A stretch of 7,183 bases of DNA from Hyphomicrobiales bacterium (GTDB lineage: Bacteria > Pseudomonadota > Alphaproteobacteria > Rhizobiales > Xanthobacteraceae): positions 1 to 7,183 of the forward strand of contig JACQTM010000038.1 in the NCBI GenBank assembly GCA_016210825.1. The letters run 5' to 3'. The notes beneath the pieces are model-generated. The model did not search any database. It saw nothing but the letters and a program-made list of their open reading frames with translations, and had not been told where the DNA came from. The position numbers and the translations under genes are program-made. Of the stretch, positions 1-5,707 are shown piece after piece (position 1 is the stretch's first letter; the number at the start of each line of letters is the position of its first letter).

Positions 1-303
1 TCCGTGCATCAAGCCGGCTGACCAATAACGACCGGCCGTCTTCTCAAGACGGTCTCCCAAACACTGGGTTACAATTAAGACTAGTAAGATTAGTCCGACG
101 GAGTCGTTGTCGCTTTTGATTCAGATCAAACCGAAATCCATGTTCCTGATGGCGGCGTCGCCGGCGGTCCTGCAAATTTGCGCTAGATAAAAGGCCATGA
201 CACGGCAGCACGCGCAGCTTTTTTTCAAAATTGTGTCGCAGGCGCCCAACTCCGACGGCTTCCAGGGGAGTTCCTCCGGAAACCAATGAAGGAGCATGCG
301 GTA
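1..303. other. Degraded left flank without an intact gene
   Basis: No convincing complete gene is visible. The stretch holds a short hairpin (stem 36-42/46-52, loop CTC), the FNR/FixK box at 116-129, and two tiny frames on the plus strand (140-190, 17 codons; 197-289, 30 residues) that resemble nothing I know. The 197-289 frame ends exactly where the Shine-Dalgarno of the broken VOC gene begins, so it could be the tail of a former upstream cistron. A 137-residue frame on the minus strand (534-121) lies mostly antisense to the VOC remnant and is probably not a gene. Confidence 0.5.
116..129. promoter_or_regulatory. FNR/FixK-type box, perfect palindrome
   Basis: The sequence TTGATTCAGATCAA matches the CRP/FNR-family consensus TTGAT-N4-ATCAA at all ten specified bases. 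The 14 bases are identical, central TCAG included, to the box at 5501-5514. It has no intact target inside the window. It may have driven the broken VOC locus to its right, or a leftward gene beyond position 1. Confidence 0.75.
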
Positions 304-600
304 ATGACCGCAATCTGGGGCTAAATCCCGCCGACCAGCGATGACGCTAAGCTCTGTGTTCATCCGCTCGACCAGTTCGCGCTTGCAGTTCCCGACCTCA
401 ACCCGGCGCAGAGATTTTATTCCAGCTTCGGCCTCGACGTACGCGAGGAGGACAACGGGCCTGCGCTCAAGATCTATGGTCACGATCAGTGCTGGGGCAG
501 CATCATCGAGGGTCCGCGCGAGCGGCTGCATCATCTTTCATTCGCCTGCCACAGGGACGATCTGGCGCGGCTCAGGGCTCGCCACAGCGACGTTCCCCAT
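304..600 (+). pseudogene. Broken VOC / extradiol dioxygenase-like gene, N-terminal part only
   Basis: AAGGAG at 289-294 lies nine bases before ATG 304, but the seventh codon is TAA (322-324). The same frame then stays open to TAG 673-675 and reads as a vicinal-oxygen-chelate (glyoxalase/catechol-2,3-dioxygenase fold) N-terminal half. Visible motifs are LDQFALAVPDL, AQRFYSSFGLDVREED, a GHDQCWGSIIEG strand and RLHHLSFACHRDDLARL. In the family the first motif usually reads L-D-H; here Gln replaces that His. Similarity fades near position 590 and the rest of the gene, including any second VOC domain, is missing. It is a nonsense-mutated, 3'-truncated relic. The exact substrate class cannot be read from the fragment. 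The alternative, a functional start after the stop, is unlikely because there is no ATG in frame. Confidence 0.75.
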
Positions 601-666
601 CGGAAAAACCTCGCTGGTGCAATAACCGTCTGTCGGAAACCACTTCAAAGATTGTGCGATGATGCT

Positions 667-680
667 TTGATCTAGATCAT
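667..680 (+). promoter_or_regulatory. FNR/FixK-type box upstream of split-barrel gene
   Basis: TTGATCTAGATCAT matches TTGAT-N4-ATCAA at nine of ten specified positions. Its centre (673.5) is about 64 bases before ATG 738. For a class II site, with the box centred at -41.5, transcription would start near 715, leaving a leader of about 23 bases. This arrangement fits activation of the 738-1355 gene under low oxygen. Confidence 0.75.
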
Positions 681-737
681 TTTTATTGCGCTGTTTTTCA
701 CAAGAGATTTTGTCATTAACAGCATGGTCCCGGTTCT

Positions 738-1355
738 ATGGCCTCTGATACCAAGCGCGCGCCTAAACAAAAAGAGCTCATAATTCGCTTGCTCAATGAG
801 CACCGTGTGATGACCATCGCCACCAACCGCGCCGACGGCTGGCCTCAGGCGACGATGGTCGGCTACATCAATGACGGCTTCCTGCTGTACTGCTTTGTTG
901 CGCGCAATGCGCAGAAACACGCCAATATCCTGCGCGACCCGCGCGTATCGATCGCAATCGGAAGCGACGCGGCGAAACCTCTGGACATCAAAGGACTTTC
1001 GCTCGCCGGATTAGCATCCGTAGTCAACGACCAGACCGAGTTCGATTACATCAGCGCATTACGACTGAAGCGTTACCCGGAATACGCCGCCTTGCCGGCG
1101 CCGGTGTTGCGCGAGGGCGCATTGAAGCGTATCTCGCCACAACCAGCTTCGGCCGCCGTCGTCATGCTACGTATCGCGCCGGAGATCATCTCGGTGCTGG
1201 ATTATTCGAAAGGATTCGGTCACACCGACCTCGTCACGTTTTCGGAGCGTGATCTAGACGTTCGCATTGGAAGCCTGCGCCATCGCTGGGACAACAATAC
1301 CGTAGCCGATCCGTCCATAACCGAGGTTCCGTCGAGCCCCGGCAAGGGAACATAA
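738..1355 (+). CDS. Pyridoxamine 5'-phosphate oxidase-like (FMN split-barrel) protein
   Basis: A 205-residue protein. Residues about 12-120 follow the PNPOx-like split beta-barrel pattern: a helix (KELIIRLLNEHRVMTIATN), then strands with the typical GWPQATMVGYIND turn, FLLYCFVARNAQKHANILRD (the usual place of flavin-phosphate contacts), and RVSIAIG. The C-terminal third carries more strands (VVMLRIAPEIISVLDYSKGFGH) and a polar tail. Family members bind FMN, F420 or haem; the substrate here cannot be told, and true PdxH activity is not implied. It is a single-gene unit with an FNR/FixK box at 667-680, so induction at low oxygen is likely. No strong Shine-Dalgarno precedes ATG 738. An out-of-frame ATG lies at 724. 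It is probably cytosolic, since no signal peptide is seen. Confidence 0.85.
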   Translation: MASDTKRAPKQKELIIRLLNEHRVMTIATNRADGWPQATMVGYINDGFLLYCFVARNAQKHANILRDPRVSIAIGSDAAKPLDIKGLSLAGLASVVNDQTEFDYISALRLKRYPEYAALPAPVLREGALKRISPQPASAAVVMLRIAPEIISVLDYSKGFGHTDLVTFSERDLDVRIGSLRHRWDNNTVADPSITEVPSSPGKGT

Positions 1356-1441
1356 CTGGTAAGCCGATCATTACTCTCAAAACCGCAGAGGCGTTCGACC
1401 TTGTTTGCTACTCTCTTCGCCTGCCTGTGCCGCCGCAACCT

Positions 1442-1612
1442 TCACCTGGCCGTAGCTGTCGCCCATTCGATGCCCCTTAAGCGGTGATCAGCGACGGTGG
1501 ATGCAACCGACACTCCCCAGATGATCACTGGAGCGAGGAAGATGATAGCAAGTTGCTGGGGTCCCGGAAACTGAACGGCGTTATTCCAGGCGCTTCCGGC
1601 ATTTGCGCGCCG
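1442..1612 (-). pseudogene. Possible membrane-protein remnant
   Basis: Between a TAG (1615-1613) and a TGA (1444-1442) the minus strand reads 56 codons with no good start. They include a clear hydrophobic segment (LAIIFLAPVIIWGVSVASTV) preceded by NAVQFPGPQQ and followed by a basic tail, which looks like one transmembrane helix and a cytoplasmic end. I do not recognise the family. It lies just beyond the PLP-enzyme remnant on the same strand, so it may be debris of the next gene. A chance open frame is a real alternative. Confidence 0.25.
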
Positions 1613-1656
1613 CTAACCACGTACATAAGAACTCCAAGGGTCGGCCAGAGAAAATT

Positions 1657-1961
1657 TCATCCCCAACCATGGTCAGCACCCCGTGCTCGCAACCAGGCAG
1701 CGTCAGTCTCGGCGGCTGTACCGGTAGCGAAGATCAAGCAACCGCCGCCGCCTTCGAGCGCGTTCAAAAGTGCTCCTGGTTGATCGTAGCCCGGATTGTA
1801 ATCCCGACTGTAGGAGAGGCCATTATGGAGTTGGTGTCAGAGTCGCGCACATACGTTGTCGAGAGATGAATGGGCGGCACAATGATGTGGGTCGCGTCAT
1901 CGATCCAACCAAGCCCCTGAGCCGCAAGTGTCGAGGGCTTGGGGAATTTATCAGCGAACAT
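1657..1961 (-). pseudogene. Frameshifted N-terminus of Cys/Met-metabolism PLP enzyme (cystathionine gamma-synthase-like)
   Basis: From ATG 1961 the minus strand reads KPSTLAAQGLGWIDDATHII, then VPPIHLSTTYVRDSD. This is the standard N-terminus of trans-sulfuration PLP enzymes (cystathionine gamma-synthase, cystathionine lyases, O-acetylhomoserine sulfhydrylase), including the P-P-I-H-x-S-T-T-Y strand. Near 1830 the similarity jumps one frame and goes on as NGLSYSRDYNPGYDQPGALL, NALEGGGGCLIFATGTAA, up to TGA 1659-1657. The S-Y-S-R-D/N-P segment matches the family region that contacts PLP phosphate across the dimer. Most of the roughly 400-residue enzyme, including the PLP lysine, is gone. The original frame ends soon after at a TGA near 1764. 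It is a dead fragment, and its exact enzyme class is undecided. Confidence 0.8.
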
Positions 1962-2208
1962 TGGTCTTGATCGGGATTGCTAGTCCAAGCGAAGCGCAAT
2001 TTTACGCCCGACCAGTCTACAGCACTACCTTGATGGTCCGTTAGATTTGCGGTCTACCGAATGGTGCGCAACAATGCGGAGATCGAGCAAACGGGAAGGC
2101 GTTTCTTCCTCATGTCCGCATATCCTATCATGCCGCGTATCAGCAAAAGCGGTCGGCTTCGGCCTCCGCCTCCGCCAGATGTTCCTCAAATCTGAGCAGG
2201 CCTAGACC

Positions 2209-2592
2209 ATGAGTAAGCTCGACGGCGTCATCCATAACCTTCTGCAGACCACGGAGTTCGTGACCATTGTCACCAGTGGCGAGCATGGTCCTCATTTGGT
2301 CGGTAATTGGGGCGACTACCTACGCGCCTTGGGCAGCGAAGGAGACACCATCATCTTGCCGGCTGGCCGTTATCGCCAGACCGAGGAAAATCTGCGCAAA
2401 AACGCGCGGGTGGCGGTGATGGCAGCGTCGCGGCAGGTGCAGGGCACGCGTGGGCCGGGACAAGGCTGCGTTCTCACCGGGCGCGGCGAGATTATAACCT
2501 CAGGGCCGCTGGTCGAGAAGGTAAAAGCCAAGTTCCCCTGGGCCCGGGGCGCCTTGCTTATTCACGTCGAGGAAGTTCGGACTCAACTCTAA
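2209..2592 (+). CDS. Small pyridoxamine 5'-phosphate oxidase-like (FMN split-barrel) protein
   Basis: A 127-residue protein with a compact split-barrel pattern. It has an N-terminal helix (LDGVIHNLLQTTEFVTIVT), GEHGPHLVGNWGDYL, strands around DTIILPAGRYRQTEENLRKN (a basic, flavin-phosphate-like region), RVAVMAAS, a GTRGPGQGCVLTGRGEI strand, and a final LLIHVEEVRTQL. It differs in size and sequence from the 738-1355 protein, so the two are not simple duplicates. A TAG directly in frame upstream (2203-2205) fixes the start at ATG 2209; GAGCAGG is a modest Shine-Dalgarno. No FNR/FixK box is found nearby. It converges with the hemerythrin gene. Cofactor (FMN, haem or F420) and substrate are unknown. 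Confidence 0.8.
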   Translation: MSKLDGVIHNLLQTTEFVTIVTSGEHGPHLVGNWGDYLRALGSEGDTIILPAGRYRQTEENLRKNARVAVMAASRQVQGTRGPGQGCVLTGRGEIITSGPLVEKVKAKFPWARGALLIHVEEVRTQL

Positions 2593-2708
2593 TGGGGCAA
2601 GACTGTTAGGTTTCTGTGTGAACCCGTTCGGTGCAGTAGCTGTACCTGCTATGACGAGCTCGGTGAGATCGGGTGAGAACCGCTAATCGGATAAAGACGG
2701 GAGCGCTT

Positions 2709-2748
2709 GCGCGGAACTGTTTATAGCAATTCACACAATTCTCCGCGC
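2709..2748. repeat. Inverted repeat in the convergent intergenic region
   Basis: GCGCGGA at 2709-2715 pairs with TCCGCGC at 2742-2748 around a 26-base AT-rich middle. It lies between the converging ends of the second split-barrel gene and the hemerythrin gene. It may act as a bidirectional transcription stop, but there is no clean T-run next to the stem. Confidence 0.35.
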
Positions 2749-2771
2749 GGCGACCGAACGCTTTGCGGATT

Positions 2772-2795
2772 CTGAGCAGTACCAGCGCTGCTCAG
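2772..2795 (-). terminator. Stem-loop overlapping the hemerythrin stop codon
   Basis: CTGAGCAG (2772-2779) and CTGCTCAG (2788-2795) form a perfect 8-bp stem with an 8-base loop. On the minus strand it begins at the TGA of the hemerythrin gene (2794-2792). It is placed like a 3'-end hairpin for the minus-strand operon. No T-run follows, so it may protect the mRNA end rather than terminate by itself. Confidence 0.4.
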
Positions 2796-3217
2796 GTTCG
2801 GCTTAAGCCCCAGCGTCGCAAACCAGCATCGTTGATTTTCGCAAACAGCTTGGCATCGATATCTATGACCTCCGTCAGCCATTCTTTGAGCGTCGCTGGT
2901 AGACTCTCGCCGGGCTGGTAGGCCCCGGTCTCGTAGGCGTCCATGATTTCCCGCACTTGGTCAAGGAGGCGGTAGTGGGTGTGCCGCCGTCCCTCGAGGC
3001 CGGGGTAATTCTCGTCCTGCATGATCTTCTCTTCGAGTGCGAAGTGCGCGGTGGCCAGCGTATGAAAGTCGGCCAGAGTGTCACTGATCTTTTGCGGCTT
3101 TACACCATTCTCTATCAGATCATGAATCTCGTTGAGCATTTTCACCAATCGGCGATGCTCGTAGTCGATCCCGGCAACACCCGTGTCATAGGCGGGATTC
3201 CAATCGAGGAAGGCCAT
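2792..3217 (-). CDS. Hemerythrin-like protein with incomplete diiron ligand set
   Basis: A 141-residue protein of bacteriohemerythrin length, with N-terminal FLDWNPAYDTGVAGID and the four-helix hemerythrin pattern. The usual seven ligands are five His, one Glu and one Asp. H21 (IDYEH), H58 and E62 (HFALEE) and H81 (HTHYRLL) are present. The first His of the H-x3-H pair is Arg77. The last helix reads WLTEVIDIDAKLF where the family has W-L-x2-H-[IV]-x3-D, so the His is missing and Asp121 is kept one place early. Intact hemerythrins bind O2 or sense O2/NO at a diiron site; full activity here is doubtful. AGGAG sits before ATG 3217. The gene starts 76 bases after the CBS gene and is probably the last gene of the FNR/FixK-box operon. 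It should be cytosolic. Confidence 0.9.
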   Translation of the reverse strand: MAFLDWNPAYDTGVAGIDYEHRRLVKMLNEIHDLIENGVKPQKISDTLADFHTLATAHFALEEKIMQDENYPGLEGRRHTHYRLLDQVREIMDAYETGAYQPGESLPATLKEWLTEVIDIDAKLFAKINDAGLRRWGLSRT

Positions 3218-3293
3218 CGTCGTCTCCTGCGGTCATGGGACGCTGCTAGGTTACCGACGCTCTCCTTCGACTGCGCCGATTGCTATTTTCCCC

Positions 3294-3722
3294 TTAGCCG
3301 TGGATGTAATGCTCAAGCTGCTCAATGATAAATTTCTGATCGTTAATAATGCTCTTCACTAAGTCGCCGATCGAAATGATGCCAACCATTTGTCCGTCTT
3401 CGATCACCGGCAGATGGCGCACGGCTCTTACTGTCATCACGGCCATGCACTCCTCAACCGATTGTTCTGGCCGCGCACACACAACATTGGGCTCCATGAT
3501 TGCCCTGACCGGCGTCTGAGGAGATGTTCGCCCTTTCAGGACGACGTTTCGCGCATAATGCCGTTCGGTGATGATACCGACAATCTTACCGTCCTCTATT
3601 ACAACCAATGACCCAATATTTTTGTTTGCCATGTTCTGTATGGCATCAAAGACGCTGTCCTCAGGATGGACGGACCATACCTCGCGACCCTTCTGCGCAA
3701 GCAGCTCTCGCAATTTGGTCAT
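3294..3722 (-). CDS. Two-CBS-domain protein
   Basis: A 142-residue protein made of a tandem CBS pair (Bateman module). CBS1, about residues 14-66, reads VHPEDSVFDAIQNMANKNIG, then VVIEDGKIVGIITERHYARN. CBS2, about 73-128, contains VRHLPVIEDGQMVGIISIGD. Such stand-alone pairs bind adenine nucleotides and act as energy sensors or regulatory partners; the partner here is unknown. CBS2 keeps the ribose-contacting Asp (D120), but in CBS1 the usual T-E-R-D is T-E-R-H, giving H55. I chose ATG 3722 (MTKLRELLAQKG) over a GTG at 3773 because family members begin near here and the GTG lacks a Shine-Dalgarno. It lies between the hypothetical ORF and the hemerythrin in a same-strand set probably read from the box at 5501-5514. 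Confidence 0.9.
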   Translation of the reverse strand: MTKLRELLAQKGREVWSVHPEDSVFDAIQNMANKNIGSLVVIEDGKIVGIITERHYARNVVLKGRTSPQTPVRAIMEPNVVCARPEQSVEECMAVMTVRAVRHLPVIEDGQMVGIISIGDLVKSIINDQKFIIEQLEHYIHG

Positions 3723-4035
3723 CGGGACACCCCACGCCCAAAATGGGTTCTGTCGTCTCTGCGCATGCGCCACTTGCTACGAGAGCGCTCTGGAATGGAG
3801 CGCCGTCATCGTGAAACTCAAGGTACTCGGTGTTGGCTCGACGCCACAGTAGCCCGACCGCAACGAGACCCCAGAAAAGGCCACTACGATAGTCTTCCAC
3901 GGCATTCGATGCGCCAGTTGCCGAAGGCACGGCGGCGCTAGTCTCCACGGCGCACAAGAAGGTCGCTGCAACCACAATTACTAGCAGAAGCAAAATCGCC
4001 AACGCCTTGGACCGTATGCTTATCCACCAGACCAT
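3661..4035 (-). CDS. Hypothetical small membrane-anchored protein (uncertain)
   Basis: A 124-residue frame starting at ATG 4035, 27 bases after the transporter stop. It has an N-terminal hydrophobic segment (residues about 10-29, ALAILLLLVIVVAATFLCAV) that could be a signal anchor or signal peptide, then a second hydrophobic stretch (GLFWGLVAVGLLW, about 53-65) followed by WRR. The remainder is hydrophilic and overlaps the CBS gene by 62 bases in another frame. That overlap suggests the original stop has been lost, or that only about the first 70-90 residues matter. No family is recognised and the Shine-Dalgarno is weak. It is included because it fills an otherwise empty 340-base gap inside an apparent operon. 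It may be non-coding. Confidence 0.4.
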   Translation of the reverse strand: MVWWISIRSKALAILLLLVIVVAATFLCAVETSAAVPSATGASNAVEDYRSGLFWGLVAVGLLWRRANTEYLEFHDDGAPFQSALVASGACAETTEPILGVGCPDDQIARAACAEGSRGMVRPS

Positions 4036-4062
4036 ACTCGTAGGTAGGTCGCGATCGCCGGC

Positions 4063-5436
4063 TCAACCATGATTGGCTTGCGAGCGCAGACTGGGCGATC
4101 TCGGGCCAAGAACGCCCTCATGCTCGGCATGGTGGATATCCTCCATCTCGGGAAGCTCCGGAAGTTTCTTAAAGGCCGCTCCCGCTCTTTCGCGTTCCAT
4201 ATTGCGGACCGCGACATGCATCCAGATAAGCGCTAACGAAACAAGCGCGAACAGCAACATGAAGCAACTTTGCCGGACACCCGTCAGGTCGTTCAAGACG
4301 CCGAAGGCTAGTGGCAGCGCGAAACCACCAAGACCACCGACCATGCCGACCAGACCACCAACCACAGCGACATGTCTCGGATAATACACGGGGATATGCT
4401 CGTACACGGCTGCCTGACCGAACGACATGAAGGAGCCCAGTACGAAGACGATGCTCGTGAAAACCGCAACGCCTGCTTCTAAGTGAAAGGTGATCGTACC
4501 ACTTGTACTCCTCATCACATAGTTTGTTGCCGGGTACGATAGCGCGAACGTGCAGACAACTGCCACCATGAATGTCCAATACATAATTCGTCGCGCACCA
4601 TAGTCGCGAACAAGCGAACTGCCGTATACTCGACCGAGACCCGCAGGCAGCGAGAAGGTGGCGGTGATTAATCCGGCAGTCTTGATGTCGACGCCGTAGA
4701 CTTCGACCACATAGCGCGGCAGCCACAATGTAAGTGCCACAAACGCACCGAAGACAAAGAAATAATAGATTGCGAAGCGCCAAACCTGCACGTGCTTTAA
4801 CGGGGCAAGCTGGAGGAGTATGTCCTTAGCGTCATCGGCACGGGCTCGTCGCACAGTACTGACCGGATCCTTGCGTGCGGTGAGCCACAGCACGGCCGCC
4901 ATGATCAAGAGACCAGCCGCCCAAACCTGCGCCACCGTTCGCCACCCGTACGCAGTGATCACGACCGGAGCAAGCAAGTGGGTGACGGCAGCCCCGGCGA
5001 TGCCAACGCCAAAGAGGTCGAGAGCCCGGCTCTGTCGTTTCGTCGGGTACCAGCGCGAGACATAAGCAACCCCAGCGACAAAGGATCCGCCGACGATGCC
5101 GACGCCAAGACCCGCGACAAGCATGTGCGAATAGCTTGTAGCGAATGAGAGTAGGTAGGTTGCGATCGCGCCGCCGATCATCACGAGAGCAAAGACACGC
5201 CGTGCGCCGTACTGGTCAGCCCAGATACCGATCGGGACGCACGCAAGCGAGCCGGCGAGTATTGGTGTGCCGACGAGCAGACCGAAGCCAGTTTCGGTCA
5301 AGCTGAACTCACGCTTTACCTCCAAGCCAATGATAGAGAAAAGTGTCCATACCGCAAAGCATGCCACATACGCTGCTACCCAGAGCCACAGCGCGGGGCC
5401 CTCGCCGGCACGAATCCCCTGTGCGGAACTGGCCAT
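4063..5436 (-). CDS. NarK-like MFS transporter (nitrate/nitrite porter family, divergent)
   Basis: A 457-residue inner-membrane protein with about 12 transmembrane helices and a hydrophilic C-terminal tail (about 415-457). The closest pattern is NarK1-type nitrate/H+ symporters: GGSFVAGVAYVSRWYPTKRQ in helix 4/5, YYFFVFGAFVALTLWLP, the YGARRIMYWTF loop, EHIPVYYP, and GGLVGMVGGLGGFALPLAFG then LNDLTG near the end. The signature residues differ. The helix-2 Arg of G-S-L-x-R is Cys66 (GSLACVPIGIW), and the nitrate-motif Asn of G-x-G-N-x-G is Ile146 (GVGIAG). Arg269 in helix 8 is kept. I chose ATG 5436 over a TTG at 5484. The ATG has GAGAG upstream, and the TTG lies too close to the FNR/FixK box at 5501-5514. 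It is first in the minus-strand operon. The substrate may no longer be nitrate. Confidence 0.85.
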   Translation of the reverse strand: MASSAQGIRAGEGPALWLWVAAYVACFAVWTLFSIIGLEVKREFSLTETGFGLLVGTPILAGSLACVPIGIWADQYGARRVFALVMIGGAIATYLLSFATSYSHMLVAGLGVGIVGGSFVAGVAYVSRWYPTKRQSRALDLFGVGIAGAAVTHLLAPVVITAYGWRTVAQVWAAGLLIMAAVLWLTARKDPVSTVRRARADDAKDILLQLAPLKHVQVWRFAIYYFFVFGAFVALTLWLPRYVVEVYGVDIKTAGLITATFSLPAGLGRVYGSSLVRDYGARRIMYWTFMVAVVCTFALSYPATNYVMRSTSGTITFHLEAGVAVFTSIVFVLGSFMSFGQAAVYEHIPVYYPRHVAVVGGLVGMVGGLGGFALPLAFGVLNDLTGVRQSCFMLLFALVSLALIWMHVAVRNMERERAGAAFKKLPELPEMEDIHHAEHEGVLGPRSPSLRSQANHG

Positions 5437-5500
5437 GAAATCTCTCTCAACCCATACTTGTGACAGAAAAATCGACTGCCACAAGGACAGCGCCCGACAT

Positions 5501-5514
5501 TTGATTCAGATCAA
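5501..5514 (-). promoter_or_regulatory. FNR/FixK-type box of the transporter-CBS-hemerythrin operon
   Basis: A perfect TTGAT-N4-ATCAA palindrome centred 71.5 bases before ATG 5436. A class II activator at -41.5 would start transcription near 5466, about 30 bases ahead of the ATG, with an AT-rich GATTTTT stretch (minus strand, about 5467-5473) in the -10 area. It is 270 bases from the regulator gene on the other side, so it most likely serves the leftward operon. Confidence 0.8.
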
Positions 5515-5707
5515 CCTAGTGGTGAAATTGAAATGCTTGAGTCCACCGGAAGAGCCAATATCTCGCTGCAAACTGCTTCATGCAGGCGGTACCAAGCGTC
5601 AGATTCTGACCTAGTCGCCTCGTTGCCCATACCACGCGGCTGGGCTCATGCCGGCCTTCGAGAGCCGCATAGCGGCGGAGACTGCTTGCTTACATAGGAA
5701 TGTTGTA

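Larger units (their letters stand above)
1356..2208. other. Gene-poor, decayed stretch
   Basis: About 850 bases with no intact gene. The minus strand contains a frameshifted PLP-enzyme remnant (1961-1657) and a possible membrane-protein scrap (1612-1442). The plus-strand frames in 1484-1970 are antisense to these and look non-coding. The 1962-2208 part, upstream of the second split-barrel gene, shows no clear promoter. TTGAT at 1967-1971 is only half of an FNR box. A short TCGGCTTCGGCCTCCGCCTC tract near 2155 is simple low-complexity sequence. Confidence 0.6.

Noticed and set aside
36..52. CCGTCTT-CTC-AAGACGG hairpin as a terminator
   Set aside because: No T-run on either side and no gene ending next to it in the window.
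121..534. 137-residue minus-strand frame
   Set aside because: Its first half is antisense to recognisable VOC-family sequence. No Shine-Dalgarno or known motif; treated as a shadow.
1484..1970. Several plus-strand frames of 66-99 residues
   Set aside because: They are antisense to the PLP-enzyme remnant and show no domain, good start or Shine-Dalgarno.
1967..1980. TTGAT half-site upstream of the second split-barrel gene
   Set aside because: The other half (ATTGC) matches only two of five bases and it is 240 bases from the gene.
2833..2846. TTGAT-N4-GCAAA inside the hemerythrin gene
   Set aside because: A poor second half-site within coding sequence; expected by chance.
3723..3773. GTG start giving a 17-residue longer CBS protein
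   Set aside because: No Shine-Dalgarno, and the added residues do not look like part of a CBS protein.
4169..4783. 204-residue minus-strand frame inside the transporter gene
   Set aside because: It lies entirely within the transporter in another frame; composition rich in Arg/Cys/Ser typical of a shadow frame.
5437..5484. TTG start giving a 16-residue longer transporter
   Set aside because: It would place the start codon upstream of the expected transcription start from the box at 5501-5514, and ATG 5436 has a better Shine-Dalgarno.
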